From Halorubrum sp. BV1 (GTDB lineage: Archaea; Halobacteriota; Halobacteria; Halobacteriales; Haloferacaceae), in assembly GCF_000746205.1 (NCBI RefSeq), contig NZ_JQKV01000002.1, positions 1 through 64,000 of the forward strand: a stretch of DNA of 64,000 nucleotides, read 5' to 3'. This document shows, piece after piece, positions 1 through 7,818 of the stretch (position 1 is its first letter; the number at the start of each line of letters is the position of its first letter). Both the position numbers and the translations under genes were made by a program. The notes beneath the pieces are model-generated. The model was not told the origin of the DNA. It saw only the letters and a program-made list of their open reading frames with translations, and made no database searches.

Positions 1-95
1 ACAGGAGGAGAGAAGAGAGTGACAGGAGGAGAGAAGAGAGTGACAGGAGGAGAGAAGAGAGTGACAGGAGGAGAGAAGAGAGTGACAGGAGGAGA
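1..95. repeat. 21-base tandem repeat at window edge
   Basis: The unit starts acaggaggag and ends agaagagagtg. Four exact copies run from 1 to 84 and a fifth breaks off at about 95. The array may continue to the left of the window. Because 21 is a multiple of three it keeps the same frame; in frame 1 it would repeat Val-Thr-Gly-Gly-Glu-Lys-Arg. Confidence 0.95.
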
Positions 96-110
96 CGTGT
101 TTTATCGGAT

Positions 111-151
111 GCAGAGCCGAATTCATCGGACGCAGAGCCGAATTCATCGGA
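111..151. repeat. 21-base direct repeat, two copies
   Basis: Two tandem copies of a unit containing gcagagccgaattcatcgga, at 111-130 and 132-151, separated by a single c. The second copy runs directly into the ORB-like sequence ggaaacgaggtgtc. Confidence 0.9.
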
Positions 152-526
152 AACGAGGTGTCATTTCAAAGCCGTTGGATACGGATTCGGACATTCGATA
201 CGGATTCAGACCGGATCACACCTGTGTTCCGTTCACTACCTCGTTATCGGATATCAAGTGTGGAGTCAACGTAGACGATCGATGTCAACACAATACAAGA
301 TCGGTAGGGTGACATCGTTTCCGGTGAAAACTCACGTCGCTACTCACGACTAGTCACGTCGCGTGAGCTAATGGACTTTACGTGAAAACAGTATATAATA
401 GATTTGATCGCGGAATAAAACGATCACAGTTCAGTGTGAGATAAACGGAGTAGATCCACAGCCGGCCCCAATATCCGACCCACACCCTCCCCCAACACCC
501 ACCGATTTCACCGGAAACACGGTGTG
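143..526. other. Cluster of three ORB-like boxes (candidate replication origin)
   Basis: The core ttcaccggaaac, or a close form, occurs three times: 143-163 (plus, cggaaacgaggtgtc), 311-335 (minus, read as ttttcaccggaaacgatgtc) and 505-526 (plus, ttcaccggaaacacggtgtg). The first two plus-strand boxes face the middle minus-strand box. A C-rich run (ccctcccccaacaccc) at 485-500 precedes the third. Haloarchaeal Orc1/Cdc6 boxes share a GGAAACnAGGGGT-like core, are arranged as inverted pairs around A+T-rich DNA, and often have a G-string. No orc1/cdc6 gene lies inside the window, so this is an inference. Confidence 0.4.
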
Positions 527-630
527 TCACTCCACTCAACCCACGACGATCTGACGATAGTACCGATACGGCGGAGATCACTGACACTGAACAGGAATCA
601 GCGATCCTCAATGAGGAGATCTCGGTCAAT

Positions 631-726
631 GAGAAGATCGCCCAACTGAGAAGATCGCCCAACTGAGAAAATCACGCAACCGAGACAGCTCAACCGAGAC
701 AGCTCAACCGAGACAGCTCAACCGAG
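631..726. repeat. Two adjacent tandem repeats (17 and 14 bases)
   Basis: The 17-base unit gagaagatcgcccaact is repeated at 631-647 and 648-664 and starts again at 665. It is followed by the 14-base unit caaccgagacagct at 677-690, 691-704 and 705-718, with a partial fourth copy to 726. Neither unit is a multiple of three, which argues against coding function. Confidence 0.9.
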
Positions 727-833
727 GATTATTCTGAGCGAATATTTGAGGTAGTTCACGACGAGATGACCGTACACGCGACCGTACTGCACCAACACAC
801 AGGCGTTTACTCCATTGAGAGCGATGTCGACGT

Positions 834-1658
834 ATGAAAGTCCGAGGTGAACGAGAGTGTCGCGAGTGCGGTACATCCTGGTCGTACTACGAGACGGGAT
901 CGATCGAGTGTCCCGCGTGCGGGAGCGTACGCAGCGTCGGCTTGGACGAACGAACGGCACACACCGACACGCCCGTCGAGCTCGACTTGAGTGACCACCG
1001 TTCTCGCTTCGGTGAGGCACGGGAGACGCTACCAGACGATAGGGTGGAGAAACTAAAAAACGACCTCCGCGAGTACACGCGCAAGCGGGGATTCATTCGA
1101 GCCGGCGAGTTGCTCCCGCTTGATCCCGTATATCTCGCCGCGCGCGAACTGCTTGAAGCAGTGGACGTTTACGATCGGTTGCGCGATCCAACTGACATCG
1201 AGCATGAATATTTTCTCCGTCTCTTAGGCGGTGTAACAGACGGTGTTCGTCCGCCGGCAGCCGACGTGCCCGAGTCCGTCCGCGAAGCGCGTGGGATGGC
1301 GGCGGTACACTCAGTTGAGGCGTATCGGGGCGATCTCATGGTGTTTCTCGACGAACGGGAGGCCGACGAGATGTCCAGCGACAGCCCACATGCCAGTAGC
1401 GAGACGGAAAACGACGAACTCAAACAGGTCACGGAGGGTGACAGCGGTACCGACGCGCCCCGACCGGAACTCGCCAGGAACGCGATCGAGCAGCTCCGGG
1501 ACCGTACAAAGCTCGTCGAAGCACTCGGAGGCGACGTGTCTCCGGCAGAGGCCGATGCCCTCGTCGAAGCGGCAGACGCCATCGGTGAATTCGCCAGAGA
1601 CGGCGAGCACGCGGCCCTCACTCGGGCACGCGATGAACTCACAAAAGTGTCTAACTGA
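834..1658 (+). CDS. DUF7117-like haloarchaeal zinc-ribbon protein
   Basis: 274 residues, cytoplasmic. The first 30 residues form a zinc ribbon with Cys9, Cys12, Cys26 and Cys29 (CREC and CPAC), like a TFIIB or rubredoxin knuckle. A helical middle part follows (about 60-165), then an acidic Ser/Glu linker and a short helical C-terminus. It resembles the haloarchaeal DUF7117 family, whose role is not known to me. The ATG at 834 is supported by a TATA-like gtttactcc about 27 bases upstream, as expected for a leaderless transcript. Codon use is less G/C-rich than further right. Nucleic-acid binding is only a guess from the zinc ribbon. Confidence 0.75.
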   Translation: MKVRGERECRECGTSWSYYETGSIECPACGSVRSVGLDERTAHTDTPVELDLSDHRSRFGEARETLPDDRVEKLKNDLREYTRKRGFIRAGELLPLDPVYLAARELLEAVDVYDRLRDPTDIEHEYFLRLLGGVTDGVRPPAADVPESVREARGMAAVHSVEAYRGDLMVFLDEREADEMSSDSPHASSETENDELKQVTEGDSGTDAPRPELARNAIEQLRDRTKLVEALGGDVSPAEADALVEAADAIGEFARDGEHAALTRARDELTKVSN

Positions 1659-1739
1659 GCGACATAGAATCCAACACACAGAATTCAATATTGATACCTG
1701 TAGCGATATATTGAGTGTCTGCCGAACGGACACTGATCT

Positions 1740-1967
1740 ATGACACAGTTCGACGTTCACGATCACCGCCACGCGCTCAAACAACTGAAGGACACTGGCT
1801 CAACGAGTCTGTGGGAAAACCGAAACCAGATACCTTGCCCAGTGTGTGACGCGCCATTCAACCGTTTGTTTTCCACGAGCGAGGCCGAGACGAGATTTCC
1901 CGAGAACGACGGAGCGCGGTTTTGTCTGCTCCGTGATGACGACGCTATCCACCTCTTTCGACACTAA
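1740..1967 (+). CDS. DUF7385-like small zinc-binding protein ("flagella cluster" family)
   Basis: 75 residues. It starts with the motif FDVHDHRHALK, has Cys33 and Cys36 in PCPVC with a third Cys62, and ends DDDAIHLFRH. These blocks match a short haloarchaeal family usually labelled DUF7385 or "flagella cluster protein". No archaellum gene is near, so the label should not be read as function. A TATA-like gatatattg lies about 27 bases before the ATG. The His-rich start and paired cysteines suggest metal binding. Confidence 0.8.
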   Translation: MTQFDVHDHRHALKQLKDTGSTSLWENRNQIPCPVCDAPFNRLFSTSEAETRFPENDGARFCLLRDDDAIHLFRH

Positions 1968-1976
1968 TCTCGCACT

Positions 1977-2079
1977 CTGTCTCGTCCTTGGACCCTGTCC
2001 CGCTTTTGCACTCTGTCTCGCTCCCGCATCCTGTCTCGCTCTCGTACCCTGTCCCGCTCCCGCATCCTGTCCCGCTCAG
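1977..2079. repeat. 18-base tandem repeat between convergent genes
   Basis: About 5.7 copies of an 18-base unit of the form ctgtcccgctcccgcatc, with scattered substitutions. Copies start at 1977, 1995, 2013, 2031, 2049 and 2067. The array fills the space between the DUF7385 gene stop and the MATE gene stop and touches the latter (stop at 2076-2078). It could affect transcript ends of both genes. Confidence 0.9.
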
Positions 2080-3845
2080 CCGTCGCCGAACGGAGCGTCG
2101 CGGGTGGGTTCATCAATATACCGTTCGGTCCACGTCCCACGCGCGAACCACGCGACACCGACAACAGCACCGAGAACATTTCCGATCGCCATACCGACCC
2201 AGACACCGGTTTCGCCCCATCCAGCGACGAAGACGAGATAGGCGACACTCGCGACTCGACCGACCCAGAGCGTGAGAATCGAGATGACCATCGCGATCTT
2301 AGTGTTTCCGGCACCGCGAAACGCACCGAGAATGACCTGTGAGACACCGATAAACGCGAACTCGACCGATCGAATTCGAACGTATTCGACGGCGTACGCG
2401 ATCGTCGCCGCCGCGTCGGGAACCTCGCCGAGGAACGCGCCGACGATCGGTTCGGTGAACACGACCGCGACGACCGCGACGAGAAACATTACGCCCGCCC
2501 CGGTTCCGGCAGCGAGCGTGACGGCCCGTCCTGCCCGGTCGGCTCGCCCGGCACCGAGGTTCTGGCCGACCATCGTATCGATCGCCCGCCCCAGTCCCAT
2601 CGCGGGAAGGAACACGAGGGAGATGAGCCGGTTTCCGAGCCCGTATGCGGCGACCACCGGCGGCGAGAACGTCACGATCATCGCAGTGAGAGTGATCATC
2701 GCCAGCGCGCTCGTCGTCTGTTCGACGCTCGAAGGGAGGCCGAGACGGAAGATGTCTCCGATGAAGCTTAGATTTGGCCGAAGGTGTGTGAGATCGACCG
2801 CCGGTCCAACGTCGGTCGCGAACAGCAGCCAAATGCCGATTGCGGTGGCGACGCCACGGGAGAAGATCGTCGCTATCGCGGCACCCTCGATACCGTACCC
2901 GGTGAATCCGGTCGCGGCGAGCCCCGACGATTGCACCACCATCGGATCGAGAACTGACACGACCGGGACGTCGGCGAGCCACTGAAACAGGGGATTACCG
3001 GCGAATCCGAATATCAAAAACGGATCGAGAAGCACGTTCAGGAAGACGGAGAGGACCATCACGGCCATCGGTGTCCGGGCGTCACCGTAGCCGCGCATCA
3101 GTGCAGAGAAGACGAAGAACCCGAACATCAGTGGGATTCCCGCGAAGATGACTTCCATGTAGTCTGCCGCGAGTGGAATGACCGCTGCCGCGGTTTCGGG
3201 ATCGCTCGGAAGGATCTCCAGTGCTGGGCGGGTGTAGAGGAACCCGCCGATCCCGATGAACACCGACAGAACTGCCACGGTAACGATCGTCTGTCCGGCG
3301 ACGAGTCCTGCGGACCGGTCACCGTCTGCACCGGTATACTGCGCAACAAGAATCGCTCCCGCGGTCGTGAATCCGCCGGCGACTGCGATAAGCAAGAATA
3401 TCAGCGGGAATGCGAGACTGACGGCACCAACCGCGTCGGCCGATAACCGGCCCAAGTACAGGGTGTCGGCGACGTTGTACATCACCTGTAACAGCTGGAT
3501 CATCACGATCGGCCATGCGAGGTGGAACAGCGGCCCGACGAGACCCCCTTCCGTGATCGACTCCGTCGGAATTCGCTGGTCTCTCGTCCCGTCATCTGCC
3601 GTGTCGCTACGTGCCGACTCGTCACCGGTTTGTGCCGTCTCGTCATCGGTTCGTGCCGACTCGTCACCGGTTTGTGCCGACTCGTCACCGGTTTGTGCCG
3701 TCTCGTCATCGGTTCGTGCCGACTCGTCATCGGTTCGTACCGATTCGTCACCGGCTGTCATCGTATCGCTGTCCGCGCTCTCTGTACCGGGAGGCGTCTC
3801 GGATGGATGCGAGTCTGACGACTCCGTGGAGGGCTCGTCGCTCAC
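2076..3845 (-). CDS. MATE family efflux transporter
   Basis: 589 residues. From about residue 100 to the end it is a 12-helix MATE exporter: the start LAWPIVMIQLLQVMYNVADT is typical, and the second half repeats the first (GLPSSVEQT, with a following NLGAGRADRAGRA). Such proteins export cationic drugs or metabolites with Na+ or H+. The first ~95 residues are an acidic, disordered extension made largely of seven-residue repeats of the type ESARTDD / ETAQTGD, coded by a 21-base minisatellite. The transporter core may instead start at an internal codon, and no clear TATA box lies before 3845. Confidence 0.88.
   Translation of the reverse strand: MSDEPSTESSDSHPSETPPGTESADSDTMTAGDESVRTDDESARTDDETAQTGDESAQTGDESARTDDETAQTGDESARSDTADDGTRDQRIPTESITEGGLVGPLFHLAWPIVMIQLLQVMYNVADTLYLGRLSADAVGAVSLAFPLIFLLIAVAGGFTTAGAILVAQYTGADGDRSAGLVAGQTIVTVAVLSVFIGIGGFLYTRPALEILPSDPETAAAVIPLAADYMEVIFAGIPLMFGFFVFSALMRGYGDARTPMAVMVLSVFLNVLLDPFLIFGFAGNPLFQWLADVPVVSVLDPMVVQSSGLAATGFTGYGIEGAAIATIFSRGVATAIGIWLLFATDVGPAVDLTHLRPNLSFIGDIFRLGLPSSVEQTTSALAMITLTAMIVTFSPPVVAAYGLGNRLISLVFLPAMGLGRAIDTMVGQNLGAGRADRAGRAVTLAAGTGAGVMFLVAVVAVVFTEPIVGAFLGEVPDAAATIAYAVEYVRIRSVEFAFIGVSQVILGAFRGAGNTKIAMVISILTLWVGRVASVAYLVFVAGWGETGVWVGMAIGNVLGAVVGVAWFARGTWTERYIDEPTRDAPFGDG
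3611..3757. repeat. 21-base in-frame minisatellite in MATE N-terminus
   Basis: Seven tandem copies of a 21-base unit (gtgccgactcgtcaccggt and variants) start at 3611, 3632, 3653, 3674, 3695, 3716 and 3737. On the coding (minus) strand each gives seven acidic residues such as DESARTD. Two unit types alternate (ccgactcgtcaccgg and ccgtctcgtcatcgg), suggesting higher-order duplication of blocks. Confidence 0.93.
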
Positions 3846-4062
3846 TGATACGCACTCGGGTATCTCGGTCCATCACCCTTCCGATCCACGCGCCTCATGG
3901 TGTCGAGCTACCGGCGGGCAGTGTGGCCTCGACGCGACAGTGACACGCGAATCTCTCCAGGTGGCGTCGATCCGGTGACACCGAATCCCCCGGGCAATGT
4001 AGAGCCAGTCACACTCGAATTCTCCCCGAGTGATGTCGGGTCGGGTGCTCCTGTTCTCGGAG

Positions 4063-5202
4063 TCAACTGCCGTCGCCAGTCGTGCTGTCGTTCCGATCGC
4101 GGTCACCTCGATCGCGGTCGCCTCGATCGCGGTCGCTCCGACCATCGTCGGTCGTCGCAGATCTGTCAGCGGTGCCTCCGTCGGCAGTATCAACCGCCGT
4201 CTCGGACTCGACGGACGCGTCGCCGCTGACCGATTCAGGCGGACCGCCGACGCGGGCCACGCCGGACGTGTCGTCGAAGATCAGATGGCGGTGTGGGTAC
4301 GCCATCTCCACATCGGCGTCCGCGAGTCGCTCGCGGATCAGCGTGTTCACATCCGATTGCACTTTCGCGAGCTTGTACGGCTTTTTCACCCAGTAGCGAA
4401 GTCGAAGCAGCACGCCGTCGTCGCCGAATTCGTGCAGACGGCAGTCGGGACTGGCAGTGTATCGAGCGACGCCGACTCGAATGTCCGGCCCGCCGTCGAT
4501 CACCGCGTCGCAGTCGCGCGCGCCCAGTTCGATGAGCCGACGCGCTTCGGCGATGTCGCTCTCGTAGGTGACGAGCACGTCGATCGTCCGGCGTGTCCGT
4601 TCGTCCTCGGCCGAGTAGTTCGTCACGTCACGTTCGCGCATTGTCCCGTTCGGGACGACGATGAACGTGTTATCGAGGGTGAATATTTTCGTGTATCGGA
4701 TGGTGATGTCCTCGACGAATCCGGTAGTCCCGTTTTCCAGTTGGATCATGTCGCCGATCTCGAACGGCTGGTCCGCAAGGACGAAGATCCCGTTGATGAA
4801 GTTTCCGACGATTGGCGCGAGGATGATCCCGATCACGGCGGAGAAGACCGCGGTTCCGAGGAGCAGGTCGGCGAACTGAAACCCGGCAGTCCCCAATCCG
4901 ATAAGCGTCGCAAGCAGTACCGTCCCAACCCTGACGCCCCGAACGATGGTCTGTGCGACGCTCTGCCGAGACACGCGGCGCGCGACGGGTCGTCCAATGA
5001 GTCGAACGAGGAACTTCGATGCGAGTACGCCGATCGCGACAGATACGAGAACGATTACCAGCCCTGATCCCGGGATCGACGTCAGCGCTGCTCTCGGGAT
5101 TGACGGCAGCCCCGCGGCCCAGTCCGCGAGCGGAAGCGAACCGACGTTCGCGACGAGACCGACCGGGTCGGGGCGTGCCATGGCAAACCCGCCGTCGGCC
5201 AT
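4063..5202 (-). CDS. mscS: Small-conductance mechanosensitive channel (MscS family)
   Basis: 379 residues. Hydrophobic helices lie at about 38-60, 85-105 and 110-135. The last is the pore-lining helix and runs into the MscS core PFEIGDMIQLENGTTGFVED, followed by VPNGTMRERDVTNYS. The family opens under membrane tension and releases solutes during hypo-osmotic shock, an obvious need for a halophile. The C-terminal ~55 residues are a disordered Asp/Arg/Ser tail ending in GDRDRGDRDR-type repeats. A second possible start (MARPDPVGL) lies seven codons downstream. Confidence 0.9.
   Translation of the reverse strand: MADGGFAMARPDPVGLVANVGSLPLADWAAGLPSIPRAALTSIPGSGLVIVLVSVAIGVLASKFLVRLIGRPVARRVSRQSVAQTIVRGVRVGTVLLATLIGLGTAGFQFADLLLGTAVFSAVIGIILAPIVGNFINGIFVLADQPFEIGDMIQLENGTTGFVEDITIRYTKIFTLDNTFIVVPNGTMRERDVTNYSAEDERTRRTIDVLVTYESDIAEARRLIELGARDCDAVIDGGPDIRVGVARYTASPDCRLHEFGDDGVLLRLRYWVKKPYKLAKVQSDVNTLIRERLADADVEMAYPHRHLIFDDTSGVARVGGPPESVSGDASVESETAVDTADGGTADRSATTDDGRSDRDRGDRDRGDRDRNDSTTGDGS
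4108..4140. repeat. 15-base repeat in mscS tail
   Basis: cctcgatcgcggtcg-type units recur in the last codons of the mscS gene and code for GDRDR repeats on the minus strand. About two full copies with partial flanks are visible. Confidence 0.75.
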
Positions 5203-5470
5203 CGGAAAAAGCGTTTCTGCCTCGTGATACGCCGGACGGCGTTTTCGTGAGTGACGTACCGGCTTGATAATAAGATGTCAGTCTGGATGCGAGGTGTCAC
5301 TCCAAGACGCAAATGCCCTCCGGAAAACGAACGCTCCGCTCGGGAAACGAGTGACATCTCGACCGTCGAATTTCGGGCACGTCGCACCCACCGCTCTCCG
5401 CTCGATCACGCACTTTGAGGTGTGAAGAATCGCGCTCTGAAAACGCGTGCAACTCGACTCATAGTAAAAA

Positions 5471-5479
5471 CCTATACCA
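5471..5479 (+). promoter_or_regulatory. TATA-like box of trmB
   Basis: The box cctatacca is centred about 27 bases before the ATG at 5501, so the transcript is probably leaderless. I did not see the TACT-spacer-GAGTA site described for Halobacterium TrmB here. Confidence 0.6.
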
Positions 5480-5500
5480 GAGGGGAACGTCCGTGCGCCT

Positions 5501-6607
5501 ATGACAGACGATCTCCGCGGCACGCTCGATCACGTTGGAGACCGATTCAACCTCGGCGAGTACGAGATCGACGCGTACCTCGCAGTGTTAGAACACGGGG
5601 AACTGACCGCCAGTGACATCGCGGACAGGACCGACATTCCGCAGCCGCGAGTGTACGATACCGTCAGGAGCCTCTCCGACCGCGGGCTCGTCGAACTTCG
5701 TGAGTCACGCCCGATGAAGATCGTCGCCGTCGATCCTGAAGACGCCTTCGGCGACCTGCGGTCGTCGTTCACGGAGATGGTCGACGAGCTCGAGGCGCGG
5801 TACACCGCACCGACGCGCGAGACCGAGGCGGTATCGCTCGTGAAGTCTCGATCGACGATCCTTCGATACGTCGAAGAGGTGATCGAGAGCGCCGAATTTG
5901 AGCTAGCCGTGTCGCTCACGCCCGGGCTCCTCCGCCGGTTCCGCGACGATCTTGCGGCCAAGGTGGCCGACGGGGTCAGCGTCGAACTGCTCGTCACCCC
6001 GGCGTCGAGAGCACCCGATCCGGACGAGTTCGACTACCTTGAGGTCGCAACGATCGCCCGCGCGAGACGCGGGATCACCACGCCGATCCTCGCCGTCGCC
6101 GACGGTGAGTACTCCGTATACGCGACACAGGACGCCCTCCGTGACGACCGCGAGCGATACGGGGTCATCTTCAACCGCTCCGCGCTCGGGTTCCTCGTCT
6201 CCGGCTTCTTCGGTACCGTCCTCTGGACGACCGCCGAGACGCTCGCTGCGGACGGCATGGAGCGTCCGTTCCCGCGGCGGTACGCCTCGATTCGGCGGGC
6301 GGTCAAAGACATCCGCGAGTTCAGCGATGCGGCCGCCGACGATGGCGATTCAGTGACTGCGGACGATGGCGATTCAGCGGCCGCCGAGTTTTACGCGAGC
6401 GTCGAGGGGCGCGACATCGAGACGGGCGAGTCCGTAACGGTCAGCGGTCGGGTCGTCGACCTCGCGTTCGAAGACACGGAAGAGGTGGCCTCTCTCGTCG
6501 TCGAAACCGAGGCGGGTCGCGTCGAGATCGGCGGACGCGTGGCCGCGCTCGAAGACGTCGAAGGGCAGGAGATCGTGATCGGTCGCCACGGACCGCCGGC
6601 GCTGTAG
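5501..6607 (+). CDS. trmB: TrmB-family sugar-sensing transcription regulator
   Basis: 368 residues. Residues ~1-75 form a winged helix with the recognition segment DIPQPRVYDTVRSLSDRGLV. Residues ~100-225 resemble the PLD-like/TrmB middle domain, including SLVKSRSTILRYVEEVIESA. The C-terminal ~95 residues are a small beta domain likely to bind the effector. It closely resembles Halobacterium TrmB, which controls gluconeogenesis, glycolysis and cofactor genes in response to glucose; that link is from family knowledge. A repeated acidic linker (ADDGDS twice, about residues 285-297) separates the last domains. Divergent from mscS and convergent with the dehydrogenase gene. Confidence 0.85.
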   Translation: MTDDLRGTLDHVGDRFNLGEYEIDAYLAVLEHGELTASDIADRTDIPQPRVYDTVRSLSDRGLVELRESRPMKIVAVDPEDAFGDLRSSFTEMVDELEARYTAPTRETEAVSLVKSRSTILRYVEEVIESAEFELAVSLTPGLLRRFRDDLAAKVADGVSVELLVTPASRAPDPDEFDYLEVATIARARRGITTPILAVADGEYSVYATQDALRDDRERYGVIFNRSALGFLVSGFFGTVLWTTAETLAADGMERPFPRRYASIRRAVKDIREFSDAAADDGDSVTADDGDSAAAEFYASVEGRDIETGESVTVSGRVVDLAFEDTEEVASLVVETEAGRVEIGGRVAALEDVEGQEIVIGRHGPPAL

Positions 6608-6637
6608 TCCGAGCCGAGCGGAGGTTGTATCCAGCCC

Positions 6638-7597
6638 TCACAAAACGCGGTTCGTCAGCGTCTCGCCGTCGTGAGCCCGTCGGACGTTCTCCCGGACGAT
6701 CGCGCCCACATTCTCCCCGTATCGATGCGTGAACGCCGCACAGTGGGGCGTCACGATGACTTCGTCCATCTCCCACAGCGGCGACGACTCCGGAAGCGGC
6801 TCGTCCTCGAAGACGTCCAGCGCCGCGCCGGCGATTGCGTCCCGTTCCAGCGCGTCGACGAGCGCGGACTGGTCGACGACGCCGCCGCGGGCCACATTTA
6901 TCAGATAGGCGTCGTCTCGCATCGCGTCCAACACGCCTCGATCGATCATGCCCTCGGTCTCTTCGGTCAGCGGGACGGTCAACACGACGAACCGCGCGTC
7001 GGACACGGCGCTCTCTAGTTCGGCGGGCGTGTGGACGCAGTCGACGCCCGGCTCTGGAACCGGTGTCCGCCGGACGCCGTCGACGGCGAGGCCGAGCGCA
7101 GAAAGTCGGTCGACGACACCCCTGCCGAGACTGCCGAGACCGACCACGCACGCGCTCTCACCGGCTATCGTCCACGCCTCGTCCCACTCCGGCTGACCCC
7201 ACTCGCGCCGCTCCTGATTTCCGATGTGCGTGTGGAGCCGTCGCGAGAACGCGAGAAGGTAGCCGGCGACGGTCTCGCCGATCGCGTCGCCGTGGATTCC
7301 GGTGCTGTTGGTCAGTGCGACGCCGGCGTCTTTGAGCGTGTCTTCGGGGAACCGGTCGATGCCCGCTTGAATCGAGTGGATCCAGTCGAGATCGAGGAAC
7401 GCTTCCCGGTGTTCGAAGGTGACGATCGCGTCGCACGCCGTGAGCGCTTCCTGCGGGCTGTCGGCGTCGGCAGCGATGCCCTCAGGTTCGTCGACGATCA
7501 CGATGTCGACCGGGCTGGCTGACAGTTGCTCCGCGAGGAATTCCGGCGGAAACAACACCGATACCGAGGCGTCGATCCCGAGTGTGTCGAGTCGCAT
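6638..7597 (-). CDS. D-2-hydroxyacid dehydrogenase (NAD-dependent)
   Basis: 319 residues, the usual length. The nucleotide site is VVGLGSLGRGVVDRLS. The catalytic triad of the family can be seen: Arg in NVARGGVVDQ, Glu in DVFEDEPLPE and His in VTPHCAAF. It reduces 2-keto acids to D-2-hydroxy acids with NAD(P)H; a Haloferax mediterranei homologue is the best known. Starts with ATG at 7597. About 220 bases separate it from the divergent HerA-like gene, and it is convergent with trmB with 30 bases between stops. The exact substrate cannot be read from sequence. Confidence 0.9.
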   Translation of the reverse strand: MRLDTLGIDASVSVLFPPEFLAEQLSASPVDIVIVDEPEGIAADADSPQEALTACDAIVTFEHREAFLDLDWIHSIQAGIDRFPEDTLKDAGVALTNSTGIHGDAIGETVAGYLLAFSRRLHTHIGNQERREWGQPEWDEAWTIAGESACVVGLGSLGRGVVDRLSALGLAVDGVRRTPVPEPGVDCVHTPAELESAVSDARFVVLTVPLTEETEGMIDRGVLDAMRDDAYLINVARGGVVDQSALVDALERDAIAGAALDVFEDEPLPESSPLWEMDEVIVTPHCAAFTHRYGENVGAIVRENVRRAHDGETLTNRVL

Positions 7598-7785
7598 ACC
7601 CGAACCTCGACGAGGACGCTCTTAGTCGTTTGTCCGTTCGTGCTGAGTCGGTCGGTGCCGGCCGGTGGATGTGGTTCGTGAGTGTTTCGGTCGACCAGTG
7701 CCGGCCGGCGAACGCTGGCGGCGAGTGTTGCGACCGACCGCGGGCGGCTCAGAGACCCAATCTGAGAACGGAACTACAGCCGGCG

Positions 7786-7795
7786 GGGTTTATTT
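7786..7795 (+). promoter_or_regulatory. TATA-like box of the HerA-like gene
   Basis: ggtttatttg is centred about 27 bases before the ATG at 7819. This supports 7819 as the start rather than any in-frame codon further upstream. Confidence 0.65.
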
Positions 7796-7818
7796 GGCGG
7801 GCGGTCTCTGTAACGGAT

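Larger units (their letters stand above)
1..833. other. A+T-richer gene-free leading interval with repeats and ORB-like boxes
   Basis: No reading frame here looks like a haloarchaeal gene: codon third positions are not G/C biased and no known domain is recognisable. Two plus-strand frames stay open from the window edge, to about 312 and about 352, because the edge repeat unit is 21 bases. They read as low-complexity Arg/Glu/Ser/Asn peptides, so a truncated gene tail cannot be excluded. The interval is visibly richer in A+T than the rest. It contains tandem repeats (1-95, 111-151, 631-726) and three sequences resembling origin recognition boxes (143-163, 311-335, 505-526). Confidence 0.6.

Noticed and set aside
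19..312. Start-to-stop frame beginning in the 21-base repeat
   Set aside because: Product is repeat-derived, then non-conserved, without third-position G/C bias; kept only as an open possibility in the leading-gap entry.
378..662. Minus-strand open frame in the leading gap
   Set aside because: Ordinary A+T-richer sequence with no codon bias, covering an ORB-like box and a tandem repeat.
4661..4879. Small plus-strand frame inside mscS
   Set aside because: Complement of the conserved pore region of mscS; no independent promoter or motif.
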